Below, piece by piece: positions 8,606-17,050 of a DNA stretch of 64,000 bases. How positions within the stretch are numbered: the stretch's first letter is position 1; every line of letters starts with the position of its first letter. A program made the translations under genes and the position numbers. This DNA is from an uncultured Pseudomonadales bacterium (GTDB lineage Bacteria; Pseudomonadota; Gammaproteobacteria; Pseudomonadales; Azotimanducaceae): contig OY282455.1 of NCBI GenBank assembly GCA_958296195.1, positions 248,001 through 312,000 on the forward strand. Reading direction: 5' to 3'. Under the pieces are notes generated by a model. The model did not search any database, had not been told where the DNA came from, and saw only the letters and a program-made list of their open reading frames with translations.

Positions 8606-10535
8606 ACGTCTGGTGCAGTTGGAGCGCCGCACCAAAAGGGCGCTGTTGGCCTCGACCGACTGCTTGGCGGTTGCGGTGGCCCTATGGTTGGCAATGGCGC
8701 TTCGCTTGGGAGACTGGCAGCCCGACATTTGGCGTTACTGGCCGGCCTTGATCGCCTGTCTGCTGGCCGTTCCCGTCTTTGCCAGCCTCGGCCTTTACGC
8801 CCAAGTCAACCGCTATCTGAGCCAACAGGTGGTGCCCATCGCCGCCAAAGGCGGCGCGGTGGGGGCCATGGCGGTGGCGGGCATCGCTTACTTCATTCCC
8901 TTGACAGGCTTTCCCCGCTCGGTTCCCGTCATATTCTGGATGATTGCGGTTCTCTATGTAGCGGGCAGCCGATTCGGCATCTACGCCGGTTTCGGCTGGC
9001 TCAACCTCGGCAAGGCCGCACGCACCCGAGTCATCATCTACGGCGCCGGGCGCAAGGGGGTCCAACTCGCCCACTCGCTCGTCAATGGAGGAAGGTACGA
9101 ACCCGTCGCGTACATTGACGATGATGAGCGGCTGCAAAGGCGCACCATAGACGGCGTGAAGGTCCACCCACCCGAAGACTTGGCCGCCCTCATCGAACAA
9201 GCCCAGGCGCGGGAGGTGCTGGTGTCAGTTGGCTCGGACGAACCGATCAACCGCCGCCGCATCCTCAAGCGCCTGGAGCCCCACGCGGTGCGGGTGCGCC
9301 TGATTCCGGACATTGACGAACTGCGCTCTGAAAACGACCATCCGGCCAATCTGCGGGACGTTCAGATTCGGGATTTGCTGGGCCGCACCGAGGTTGCGCC
9401 GCTGCCGCACCTGCTGAAGAAGTCCGTGGCCGGCCGCCAAGTCATGGTGACGGGCGCCGGCGGCTCCATCGGCTCCGAACTCTGCCGACGAATCGTGCGG
9501 CAAGGGCCGCAGCAACTCGTGCTGCTGGACCACTCCGAGTACAGCCTGTTCAAGGTGCGGCGGGAGATCAAGCAAATTTGCGCCGCTGAAAACCTGGACG
9601 TGGCCATCCACGATGTGCTGGGTTCGGTGACCAATCGAACCTTCATCCGCCACAACTTGGCCAGCTACGGCGTCGAGACGCTTTACCACGCCGCCGCCTA
9701 CAAGCACATCAACCTGCTTGAGAACAATGTAGCCGAGGGCCTAAAGAACAACACTTTCGGCACCCTGTACACCGCCGAGGAGGCGATGCGCACCGGGGTC
9801 AAGGATTTCATCCTGATTTCCACGGACAAGGCGGTGCGCACCAGCAGCGTGCTCGGGGCCAGCAAACGGCTCGCCGAGATGGCGCTGCAAGCCTTGCAGC
9901 AAAAGTCGGAAAGCACTTGCTTCTCCATCGTGCGCTTCGGCAACGTGCTGAACTCATCTGGCTCGGTGGTGCCCTTGTTTATGGACCAAATCAAAAAAGG
10001 CGGCCCCATCACGGTGACCCATCGGGAGGCGACCCGCTACTTCATGACCATTCGGGAGGCCGCCGAACTCGTCATGCAGGCGGCGAGCATGGCTCGAGGC
10101 GGCGACATGTTCCTGCTGGAGATGGGAGCGCCCATCAAGATCCTCGATCTGGCCGTTCAAATGGCGCGTCTGCAGGGCTATTCGATCAAGTCCGAAGACA
10201 ATCCCGACGGCGACATCGAAATCCAGTTCACCGGCCTAAACCGAGGCGAGAAGCTGCATGAGGATTTACTGGTGGGCAATGTTTCCGGCACCAACCACCG
10301 CAACATCATGCGGGCGGAGGAGCAGTTCCTGCCTTGGCCGGAACTGCGCAAGGCGCTGGAGCCGCTGGAGCAGGCCTGCGCAAACTACGACCACCCAGTG
10401 ATCCACAGCTTCGCCCAAGGCTTAGGCAGGGGTGCGGATCTGGAGGCCATCCTTAGGGAGGTGTCGGCGCGGCGCCGCGTAAAGGCCCGAGCATCCGTGG
10501 CCACTCTCCCAACGTCGCACCGACGCCGGCATTAA
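8595..10535 (+). CDS. Membrane-bound nucleotide-sugar 4,6-dehydratase (CapD/WbpM/FlaA1 family)
   Basis: A 646-residue protein that dehydrates UDP-HexNAc for O-antigen sugar synthesis. Four N-terminal membrane helices (~15-135) are followed by an accessory Rossmann domain (VIIYGAGRKGVQLA, ~residue 142) and the catalytic SDR domain with TGAGGSIGSELCRR (~293). The frame is open from 8484, but TTG 8595 is chosen because AGAAGGGG lies 6 bases upstream and the protein then starts MIAERLVQL as in homologues. The active-site region reads STDKAVRTSSVLGASKR; WbpM-type enzymes usually have Met (or Tyr) where this has Leu, four residues before the Lys. It is co-transcribed with the upstream transferase. 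Confidence 0.9.
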   Translation: MIAERLVQLERRTKRALLASTDCLAVAVALWLAMALRLGDWQPDIWRYWPALIACLLAVPVFASLGLYAQVNRYLSQQVVPIAAKGGAVGAMAVAGIAYFIPLTGFPRSVPVIFWMIAVLYVAGSRFGIYAGFGWLNLGKAARTRVIIYGAGRKGVQLAHSLVNGGRYEPVAYIDDDERLQRRTIDGVKVHPPEDLAALIEQAQAREVLVSVGSDEPINRRRILKRLEPHAVRVRLIPDIDELRSENDHPANLRDVQIRDLLGRTEVAPLPHLLKKSVAGRQVMVTGAGGSIGSELCRRIVRQGPQQLVLLDHSEYSLFKVRREIKQICAAENLDVAIHDVLGSVTNRTFIRHNLASYGVETLYHAAAYKHINLLENNVAEGLKNNTFGTLYTAEEAMRTGVKDFILISTDKAVRTSSVLGASKRLAEMALQALQQKSESTCFSIVRFGNVLNSSGSVVPLFMDQIKKGGPITVTHREATRYFMTIREAAELVMQAASMARGGDMFLLEMGAPIKILDLAVQMARLQGYSIKSEDNPDGDIEIQFTGLNRGEKLHEDLLVGNVSGTNHRNIMRAEEQFLPWPELRKALEPLEQACANYDHPVIHSFAQGLGRGADLEAILREVSARRRVKARASVATLPTSHRRRH

Positions 10536-10598
10536 CCATTGAGCGGAGCACGGCCAGCCAGCCCTCGGCGACGCTGAAACCGCCTTCGACCCCGGTTC

Positions 10599-12134
10599 CT
10601 ACTGCTCCTCCAACCGAGCAAGCGCGGCTTCGGCTCTGTTCCTCCAAGCGGGTTGCAACGCCCAATTTCGGGCCTTCCGCAAATGCTCCACCGCTCGTTG
10701 ATCGCCGAGAATGCGGTAGGCTTCACCAAGATAGAAATTAGTTTGGGCGACCGAAGGCATCTTTTCCCAAGCCAAGTGCAGATGGCGCAAAGCCTGCTCC
10801 GTCCGTCCAGTGTGCAGATAGGCCACCCCAAGGCCGTAGGCGGCGTCAAAGCGCTCGGAATGGCCCATCCAGGCGCGCCGATACAGTTCCGCCGCCTCCG
10901 CCCACCTAGACAGGCAGGCCGTGCTGCTGGACAGGGCGCAACGCCGAATCTTGAGGTTGGCTTGTTGAATGGCGGCACCGGGATGGCCGGGTTCAAGCTC
11001 AAGAGCTTCTGCCACAACCGCCGCAGCCTGGTCTGGGTCGATCCTCGCCAGCGCCTCGGACAGTGCCGTCAGCCGGTCCGCCTTGGCGGGGCCCTCCAAG
11101 CTGCTGAGGGCGGCAATGGCCAATGTCGGGTTTAGGCTGACGATGCTCAGGGCCAGCTCCATGCGGCTTTCGGCGGCGCTCAGACAGCGCCTTTCGACGA
11201 CGGCGTCTTCCGCCTCCGGCAAACTGACCGTTTCTCTAGGATGGGAGCGCCGACTCGAATAGCTCCGCAGCAGTTCGCCGACCGCGGTTGGCGGCAGGCG
11301 GAAGGCGGCGGTGAAGTCCCACAGCGGCTGTGCTAGATAGTCGGCGAGGCGCCCTCTTAGATCCGGATAGCCCAAGTGGTGGCCTAGCCGGATGAAATGC
11401 ACGAGCAACCAAGATTTCTTGTAAAAAGCCGTCAACTTAGCCGAGGGCCAACCCACCAAGCTGGTGGCGCCGACCACTTCTTCATAGGTCACCTCCTCTT
11501 GATGGACCAAATTGGAGTTCCGTTCCCGGGTCGCTGCCGACACCGCGCCAAGCCGCCCCAACACCGCCCTTGACCCATGCAGCTGGGCCATGCCCAGATA
11601 GCTGGCCAACCCTTCTTCGTACCAGAGCGGATAGTTCCAAGCCGTTTGGTTGCGCAGCAGGTAGTGGGCGTACTCGTGCATCCCGGTGTCCGAGAACACC
11701 GGGTTTGTGTCCGGGCCGATCAACAGTTGGTAGAAACGCAGCGACGGCACGGTAATGCCGGTGTAAGTGCTGTTGCCCGACAGCTCGGCGAAGTCCTTGG
11801 CGCGCCGCACGACCAGCATCCGCAAAGGCAGCCCCGCACGGCCTTGAGCATCAGGAAAAAGCTCAAGAAACAACCGCCGAAACCGCTCCAGCCCTTTGAT
11901 TTTGGCGATGGCGCGAAAACGCGGCAGGTCGGTGACCAGCCTGAAGCGCTCCGTCTGGTAGGCGCACCAAGGCCGGGCAAATGATGGCGGCAAATCCGCC
12001 GCAGACGCCAAGGGGCCAAATCCCAGCAGCAGCGCGAGGCCGAGCATCCAGGGAGCAAGAAGCCGCTCTAGCCCCGCGACCCTGGCAGCCCTCCGAACGC
12101 CCCACCAGACTACTTTTTTCTGCATGATGTGCAT
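10599..12134 (-). CDS. Exported HExxH metallopeptidase-like protein with TPR repeats
   Basis: A 511-residue protein. A signal sequence (hydrophobic ~28-45, ending ASAAD) predicts export. Residues ~150-185 carry HEYAHYLLR followed by PLWYEEGLASYLG, the HExxH plus downstream Glu pattern of gluzincin-like peptidases (peptidase MA-like/DUF1570-type). The C-terminal third has TPR-like helices with A-Y/G-A spacing (GHPGAAIQQANL, AAYGLGVAYLHTGRTEQALRHLHLAWE, AQTNFYLGEAYRILGD). It is convergent with the CapD-like gene and divergent from the lipoprotein gene at 12345. The substrate is unknown; a cell-envelope role is inferred from export and neighbours. Confidence 0.7.
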   Translation of the reverse strand: MHIMQKKVVWWGVRRAARVAGLERLLAPWMLGLALLLGFGPLASAADLPPSFARPWCAYQTERFRLVTDLPRFRAIAKIKGLERFRRLFLELFPDAQGRAGLPLRMLVVRRAKDFAELSGNSTYTGITVPSLRFYQLLIGPDTNPVFSDTGMHEYAHYLLRNQTAWNYPLWYEEGLASYLGMAQLHGSRAVLGRLGAVSAATRERNSNLVHQEEVTYEEVVGATSLVGWPSAKLTAFYKKSWLLVHFIRLGHHLGYPDLRGRLADYLAQPLWDFTAAFRLPPTAVGELLRSYSSRRSHPRETVSLPEAEDAVVERRCLSAAESRMELALSIVSLNPTLAIAALSSLEGPAKADRLTALSEALARIDPDQAAAVVAEALELEPGHPGAAIQQANLKIRRCALSSSTACLSRWAEAAELYRRAWMGHSERFDAAYGLGVAYLHTGRTEQALRHLHLAWEKMPSVAQTNFYLGEAYRILGDQRAVEHLRKARNWALQPAWRNRAEAALARLEEQ

Positions 12135-12294
12135 CGCATTTCAATGCGGCGAAAACAAGCTCGCCGCATCGGTTAATCTACGCCTTCGGCGGGTGTCTGT
12201 TAACACCATCCGGCCGGTCCTTGCCAATCCAGTTTTCCGCAAACGGCAAGTCGGATCGGACACCGCCAAGCCCACCGGAGGCAAGCGGCGTGGT

Positions 12295-12308
12295 GCAATA
12301 TGCAGGCT
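12295..12308 (+). repeat. Recurrent intergenic motif GCAATATGCAGGCT (copy 2)
   Basis: One mismatch from the 23116 copy (GCAATATGCGGGCT). It lies 37 bp before the ATG of the lipoprotein gene, an arrangement similar to copy 1. A promoter role is possible. Confidence 0.4.
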
Positions 12309-12344
12309 AGGATTGCATCGGTGACAACTATGTGGAGAGCAAAG

Positions 12345-12899
12345 ATGTGCAAGCCCCGGTCGATCCCGGCGATGCTCACGCTAGCTTTGGCCTTGGGTGG
12401 ATGCGGAGGCGTTCCGCTTGACCCGAAAGCGCCGGCCGAGTTCGATTTGAACGGCCATTGGGTGCTGCACCAAGCCTTGAGCGACCCGCCGCCGGACCGT
12501 CGGCGTCTGCAGGCGCAGGCGGACAGAAAGCTACTAGGCGCGGGACAGCCACGCCGGCGGTCAACGGCGGGCCTGCTGGCTTTCGTCGTCGAGGACTTTC
12601 CAGTGCTCGCTGCAAGCTCCATGATCATAGAGCAGGACCAGCGGTCGATGGGAATCCGCTATGAGAACGGCACTTATCGAGACGTCTCTTGGGGAGAGCG
12701 CAAAAGGGGCCTGTGGCAAGTCTCGGCCGGCTGGCTGGAGGGCGAACTCGTCATCTCCTCAAAAGCGCCGGACGCAGACGCCCGCGAGTCGATGCGCCTA
12801 AGCGAGAACGGGCAGCGAATGACCATCCGCGTCGAGGTCAAATCCGGCGGCGACAGCCTAAACGTCCTGAGGACCTTTGACCGAGTGTCCCGAAGGTAG
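12345..12899 (+). CDS. Putative lipoprotein of unknown function
   Basis: ATG 12345 is chosen over upstream in-frame starts because GGAGAG lies 5 bases before it. The resulting 184-residue protein starts with a short lipoprotein signal (MCKPRSIPAMLTLALALGGC) with a lipobox ending at Cys 20. The mature part is hydrophilic, with an extended strand-rich region (MGIRYENGTYRDVSWGERKRG, SAGWLEGELVISS) that resembles small periplasmic beta-sandwich lipoproteins. I do not recognise the family. It lies between the peptidase-TPR gene and the broken O-antigen ligase. Confidence 0.6.
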   Translation: MCKPRSIPAMLTLALALGGCGGVPLDPKAPAEFDLNGHWVLHQALSDPPPDRRRLQAQADRKLLGAGQPRRRSTAGLLAFVVEDFPVLAASSMIIEQDQRSMGIRYENGTYRDVSWGERKRGLWQVSAGWLEGELVISSKAPDADARESMRLSENGQRMTIRVEVKSGGDSLNVLRTFDRVSRR

Positions 12900-12941
12900 C
12901 TTGCTGCCATTGCCGCCACCGGCTCACTTGTCGGCGTTGTT

Positions 12942-13338
12942 ATGGCGGCACTGCCATTGCTCCAGCAATCCGAACCCGATGCGGCCTCATTGACGCCTGA
13001 CGCCAATCCGTTGCTGCAAAGGATGACGCTGCTTGACAGCGCCGGCAGCTATCGCGCCCGTGAATCCGCTTGGCGGGCCGGCGTCAAGGGCTTTGCCGGC
13101 CGGCCCTGGCTAGGTTGGGGCCCGGAGAACTTCATCGTGGTTTTTGGCCGCCATGCCGATGGCGTTCCCGCTGAGGGCCATGTTCATGATCGGGCACACA
13201 ACGAGCTGCTCGAGAAAGCCGCCACCGAAGGCTTGCCGGGTTTGGCAGGCTATCTGGTACTTTGGGCGTTCGCGCTCCATTTCATTGTTCGAGCGGCTAA
13301 AGCGCTGCCGCCAAAGGAGCGGGCTTTCGCGTTGCTTA
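12942..13338 (+). pseudogene. O-antigen ligase (WaaL/Wzy_C) fragment
   Basis: The reading frame gives RARESAWRAGVKGFAGRPWLGWGPENF, then RAHNELLEKAATEGLPGLAGYLVLWAF. This is the periplasmic loop plus next helix of the Wzy_C/O-antigen ligase family, including the conserved RPWLGWGPENF and the HNELLE histidine. The usual protein has over 400 residues with ten or more helices; only ~130 residues from the middle survive. After RAFALLIGAS the frame runs into unrelated sequence (13339-13570), where a different short frame is open (IAVGDISLAIAGLAANQG) that I do not recognise. It is best read as a decayed gene. Confidence 0.72.
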
Positions 13339-13525
13339 TCGGCGCATCGCCGTGGGCGACATATCGCTGGCGATTGCCGGCTTGGCCGCCAACCAAGGCA
13401 TCCATGCGGCGGCCACGGCTTTCCTCAGTGTCAAGCCAGAGCAGCCCGGCTACATCTCCACAGGCCGCGGAGTTCCTTCCCGGTTCGCTATACCCTCCGC
13501 AGCCTAGGAGCCCTGGTGCAGGGTT

Positions 13526-13574
13526 GTCCGCGTCCTTTACAAATTGGGGCGGTTGGTGCCTAATCCGCCCATGA
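13526..13574 (+). repeat. Upstream region of the LLM gene, shared with 17051-17099
   Basis: This 49-bp block (containing CTTTACAAATTGG and the ATG of the LLM gene) matches 17051-17099 at 40 of 49 positions. It shows that a second copy of the LLM gene start lies on the far side of the HD/nucleotidyltransferase insert. Confidence 0.75.
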
Positions 13575-14440
13575 CCGCATTTGGCCTCACCATCTTTCAA
13601 ACCGACTACGCCATCGCCCCGGCGCTGCTGGCGCAGGAAGCGGAGGCTAGGGGCTTCGAGTCCCTGTTCTTCCCGGAGCACACCCACATTCCAGCCAGTC
13701 GGCAGTCGCCTTGGCCGGGCGGCGGGGATCTGCCGAAGGAGTATTGGCACGCCCATGACTCGTTCATCGCCTTGGCGACGGCGGCCTCGGTGACCAAGAC
13801 GCTGCGCCTGGGCACCGGCGTTGCGCTCATCACCGAACGGGACCCCATCCTGATGGCGAAGCAGGTGGCCACCTTGGACCACCTTTCCGGCGGTCGGGTG
13901 CTGCTGGGCGTCGGCGCCGGCTGGAACGCCGAGGAAATGCATAATCACGGCGTTGCGTTCGCTGACCGCTGGAAGGTTCTGCGGGAGCGGCTGCTCGCCA
14001 TGCGCTGCATTTGGACCGACGACGAGGCGGAGTTCCACGGCGAGTTCGTTGATTTCGACCCCATCTGGGCTTATCCGAAGCCATTGCAGTCCGGTGGCCC
14101 CAAGGTGCTGATGGGCGCTGCCTCCCGCTGGACTTGGCGGCGCATAGCGGAGTACGCCGATGGCTGGATGCCGATCTACCAAAACCCCGAACGCGCCGCC
14201 GTCGGCGTCATCGACTACGCGGATGGCATCCGCCAAACCCGCGCCGCTTGGGCCGAAGCCGGCCGTAGCGGCGAACCGGACTGCACGGTATTCGCCGCCA
14301 CCCCCAACCAAGGCGCCATGGAAGGGCTAATCGAAATGGGCTTCAACCGGGTGGTGTTCGGCCTGCCGGCGGCGGGGGCGGATGAGGTGCTGCCGCTGCT
14401 TGATCGCTATGCGGAGCTGGCCGCCGCAATCAACGGCTAG
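13571..14440 (+). CDS. LLM-class flavin/F420-dependent oxidoreductase
   Basis: Luciferase-like monooxygenase family, 289 residues, starting at ATG 13571. Typical segments are SLFFPEHTHIP (~35), LRLGTGVALITERDPILMAKQVATLD (~80), SGGRVLLGVGAGWNAEEM (~105) and GGPKVLMGAA (~177). The pattern matches the subgroup often annotated as TIGR03619 F420-dependent oxidoreductases. The substrate is unknown; neighbours include an acyl-CoA synthetase, so lipid or xenobiotic turnover is possible. Its 3' end (from 14401) lies in a 230-bp direct repeat, and a deleted second copy is at 17051-17136. Confidence 0.85.
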   Translation: MTAFGLTIFQTDYAIAPALLAQEAEARGFESLFFPEHTHIPASRQSPWPGGGDLPKEYWHAHDSFIALATAASVTKTLRLGTGVALITERDPILMAKQVATLDHLSGGRVLLGVGAGWNAEEMHNHGVAFADRWKVLRERLLAMRCIWTDDEAEFHGEFVDFDPIWAYPKPLQSGGPKVLMGAASRWTWRRIAEYADGWMPIYQNPERAAVGVIDYADGIRQTRAAWAEAGRSGEPDCTVFAATPNQGAMEGLIEMGFNRVVFGLPAAGADEVLPLLDRYAELAAAING

Positions 14441-14630
14441 GGTTCCGCCCACGGATCAAGGTCGTTCCCCACCCCAATCAGTGGGGCAGGGCATCGGCCC
14501 GCTCAGTACCCGGCCTCGCCGGCGTCGATCCTGCCGGCGAACTCCGCATCGAGTGGCTCATACGCCTCCGCGCCGGGCTTCAGCACATAGACCGGCTCGG
14601 CGATGCGCTGCGGATCATAGCCGTCCTTCT
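14401..14630 (+). repeat. 230-bp direct repeat, left copy
   Basis: Matches 17097-17326 without gaps at 225 of 230 positions. It includes the last 40 bases of the LLM gene, the short convergent spacer, and the last ~130 bases of the acyl-CoA synthetase gene (opposite strand). The left copy is non-functional for the synthetase because it continues into a deleted remnant. Confidence 0.92.
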
Positions 14631-14658
14631 ATGCGCTTGACGCCGAAGCGCCGCCTGC
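14507..14658 (-). pseudogene. Acyl-CoA synthetase remnant with internal deletion
   Basis: Bases 14507-14630 equal the 3' end of the intact synthetase gene. At 14630-14657 the sequence jumps to a block matching 17988-18015 (25 of 28 bases, centred on CGCTTGACGCCGAAGCG), which lies ~660 bp further into the intact gene. The remnant therefore lacks an internal section and all of the 5' half. It is the partner of the deleted LLM copy on the other side of the insert. Confidence 0.7.
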
Positions 14659-14960
14659 GGCCCCAAGTGTGGGGGCCGGTGCCTATCCCGACGCCCAAGT
14701 CAGGCAGAAGAGCCGATTGGTCTCTTGATGCCGTGCAGGGCCGAGTCAAAGAGCAATTTTTCTTTTTGGTTCAATGGGTTATAGAGCAAAAAAAGATAGC
14801 GCTGACAAAATCAAGCTGGGCATAGACATCCGGCGCCAAGGCGCGTAGCATGACGCTCGGTCGCCTTTAGGGATCCCTAAGCTGCTCAACAGACATAGGA
14901 AGGCTTGACCACAGTTATGCTGGGTGCGTCAGGCTAGCCGCTCAGAGGACGCAATTCGAT
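14659..14960. other. Gene-free left flank of the AT-rich insert
   Basis: About 300 bp without a convincing gene. Composition shifts from GC-rich to AT-richer around 14750 (runs such as TTTTTCTTTTTGG and AAAAAAAG). It contains a 14-bp palindrome at 14867-14880 and AGAGGA at 14944-14949 before the HD gene start. It probably holds the promoter for the two-gene insert; no clear -35/-10 pair stands out. Confidence 0.55.
14867..14880. promoter_or_regulatory. 14-bp perfect palindrome upstream of the HD/nucleotidyltransferase pair
   Basis: TTAGGGATCCCTAA is perfectly self-complementary and lies 81 bp before the HD gene ATG. Such a site could bind a dimeric repressor controlling the inserted operon. 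No regulator gene is encoded in the insert itself. Confidence 0.4.
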
Positions 14961-15956
14961 ATGTTGAACTTGGATGACCAAGTATCGGAAATCGGTGCGC
15001 CTATATTAGGCTCGAAGCCGTTTGGGCGGCTTTACGATGTAACTTTTTTGGGAATTCTTTCGCCTACCTATTCTCATCTTCCTGGGCATCCTCTACTTGC
15101 GAAGATTCGCAAGCAACCAGATATTGGAAACGATGGAAGTCGGGCTGATCACAGCATATCAGTGGCGGAGTTAGCCTTAAATTTCTGCAACCTTTTTTCC
15201 ATGCCCGACCTCACAAGGAAATATGCTGTGGCCTGGGCACTGACTCATGACATTGCCACTTGGGCGCTCTCACACACTGGAGAGGCGGCCTTTGCAAGCA
15301 TCTTGAATACCACCCATAAGGTCATACGTCACAAGATAGTCGTCGGGGATTCTGGAGTTCCTAAGGAACTCCACCTACATAAACATATTCGTCAAATGGG
15401 ACTCGATCCATCAACGCTAGCATTACTTTTCAGTAAGGATAAAGTTCCATTTGATCCGCAGCTAATCCCGTTACGCAATCTAATACATTCGGCGATTACA
15501 CCCGATACTCTTGAGGGCATTCACAGGTCAGGCAAATCCCTTGGCGTATCAGTACCGGAGCCAGAGGAAATTTTGAAATCAATCGAAATAGGAAATTTGG
15601 ATCTTTTTGATACTATGGTTCGGCAAAACCAATCTAAGCCAATTCTTAGATTTTGGCGTAGGAAGATGGAAATATACGACAAATACATAAATACAAGGCG
15701 CGCGATTTTGTTCGAATCTCGCTGGTCCGACACGATCAGAGCCATGTTTGGGGCGGTATCTCTTGGGGAATCGTTTGCACTGAAAGAGAAGGAGATAATC
15801 GAAGTCGTGTCTGAAGGTGTTTTGCTGCCCTTTAGTTCGGTGAACAGATACAAGTTCCCACAAGGATATCGATTAAATGAAAAATTGAAAAAAAGGCGGA
15901 TGCTCTCCAGCGATCATCCCATAAAGGATTTGGAAAACCTTCTCGTTAGGCATTGA
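14961..15956 (+). CDS. HD-domain protein, SAMHD1/dGTPase-like
   Basis: A 331-residue protein. Residues 63-108 read as the front of an HD phosphohydrolase: DHSISVAELALNF (His 64), then AWALTHDIATWALSHTGE (His 96-Asp 97, His 105). This resembles the HDIGHxPFSHxxE signature of dNTP triphosphohydrolases such as dGTPase and SAMHD1; the usual Arg before the first His is shifted (SRADH). The N-terminal FGRLYDVTFLGI also resembles the FxRLRxIxQLG opening of that family. The C-terminal half is not recognised. Codon use is AT-rich (TTT, ATA, AAA), unlike all neighbours. The next gene begins 9 bases downstream, so the two form an operon. Nucleotide hydrolysis is inferred from motif; the true substrate is unknown. 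Confidence 0.7.
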   Translation: MLNLDDQVSEIGAPILGSKPFGRLYDVTFLGILSPTYSHLPGHPLLAKIRKQPDIGNDGSRADHSISVAELALNFCNLFSMPDLTRKYAVAWALTHDIATWALSHTGEAAFASILNTTHKVIRHKIVVGDSGVPKELHLHKHIRQMGLDPSTLALLFSKDKVPFDPQLIPLRNLIHSAITPDTLEGIHRSGKSLGVSVPEPEEILKSIEIGNLDLFDTMVRQNQSKPILRFWRRKMEIYDKYINTRRAILFESRWSDTIRAMFGAVSLGESFALKEKEIIEVVSEGVLLPFSSVNRYKFPQGYRLNEKLKKRRMLSSDHPIKDLENLLVRH

Positions 15957-15965
15957 GACCGCGAC

Positions 15966-17012
15966 ATGAGTAAGCGTCTGCCGAAGTTTTTTGAAAAATT
16001 TGTAAAGGAGCAATCCGCCACGATATACGAAGAGGCGGCCAACTGGTGTTTCGAGAAGACTTCTTTGGCGCGGGAAGTTATAGATCATTTTGTTAGCGGC
16101 CAATCCCTAGGTGTAGATATGACTAAACTGTGCTTTATCGCGGTTGGGTCTATTGGGCGCAACGAAGCACTTGATGCATCTGATTTGGATATAATACCGA
16201 TAGCGAAGGAACGACAGGTATTGGATAAGTATCGACAGGTGGATCACGAGCTACGCGGCTTGTTGCAAGAGAGATTGGGCATACATATATCGAAGGGCCT
16301 CGATTTGACCAAACCCGATGTTCTGGATTCTGTCACTGACCCGGAAAGCATAGGTGGCAGGAACGACACCAGGCAGCATCTGACTAAGAGGATACTCATC
16401 CTAACGGAGGGCCGGGAGGTGACAGGTGGTTTGCCATTGCGGGATATACGCCAAGCTATATTGGGAGCCTATGGCAACGAGGAGAGATCTAGGGGGCGGC
16501 ATTGGCTTTCGCTATGCAACGACATTGCTCGTTACTATAGAACGCTTTGCATCGAGTATAAAACTAAAGCGGACCACGGGGAAAAGGACTGGTGTACTAG
16601 GAATTTGAAACTTCGCTATAGTAGGAAATTTTGGTATTTCGCCAACATAGTTTCTATTGTAGAACTAGCCGAAAAATATCCAACGGGGGGAGCTAAATAC
16701 CAAAACCATTTCTTGGAGATTTTTGAGAGGCCTCCTGTAGAACGATTGTTGGGCGCGTTGCAGGAAATCCAGCCCATAGAGACGGGTCGGCTACTGGAGT
16801 CCTACTCTTTCTTTCTTCAGTTCATGAGTATTGAATCGAATCGCGTGGCGTTGTCCAAGGTTCAGCATGATGCGAGGTATAGTGTTAGTCCTGATAATCC
16901 CTTTCCAGCAATGAAGTTCAATTCTGATCTTTTGCATGGGCACATGCTTCGTGTCATCGACGGTCTGCCCCAATCCATACGTCGGAGGATCTTCGATTGG
17001 TTCCTGTTCTAA
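15966..17012 (+). CDS. Nucleotidyltransferase-fold protein (GlnD/DUF294-like)
   Basis: A 348-residue protein whose motif GSIGRNEALDASDLDI (residues 61-76) fits the G-S-x-G-R-x-E...S-D-x-D pattern of the polymerase-beta nucleotidyltransferase superfamily, with Asp 73 and Asp 75 as likely metal ligands. Residues ~180-250 are helical (ARYYRTLCIEYK, RNLKLRYSRKFWYFANIV), resembling the helical domain that follows the NT core in GlnD/DUF294-type proteins. ATG 15966 is 9 bases after the HD gene stop. Codon use is AT-rich like its partner. It probably transfers a nucleotide to a protein, tRNA or small molecule; target unknown. It is not a canonical CBASS cyclase by eye. Confidence 0.68.
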   Translation: MSKRLPKFFEKFVKEQSATIYEEAANWCFEKTSLAREVIDHFVSGQSLGVDMTKLCFIAVGSIGRNEALDASDLDIIPIAKERQVLDKYRQVDHELRGLLQERLGIHISKGLDLTKPDVLDSVTDPESIGGRNDTRQHLTKRILILTEGREVTGGLPLRDIRQAILGAYGNEERSRGRHWLSLCNDIARYYRTLCIEYKTKADHGEKDWCTRNLKLRYSRKFWYFANIVSIVELAEKYPTGGAKYQNHFLEIFERPPVERLLGALQEIQPIETGRLLESYSFFLQFMSIESNRVALSKVQHDARYSVSPDNPFPAMKFNSDLLHGHMLRVIDGLPQSIRRRIFDWFLF

Positions 17013-17050
17013 TTGTGGAGGCGAATGCCGGGGGTTCTGGAGGAGAATTT

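Noticed and set aside
15966..17012. CBASS cyclase (CD-NTase) assignment for the island nucleotidyltransferase
   Set aside because: The GS-x-GR-x-E...SDLD motif fits GlnD/DUF294-type better, and no CBASS effector, E1/E2 or HORMA genes are adjacent.
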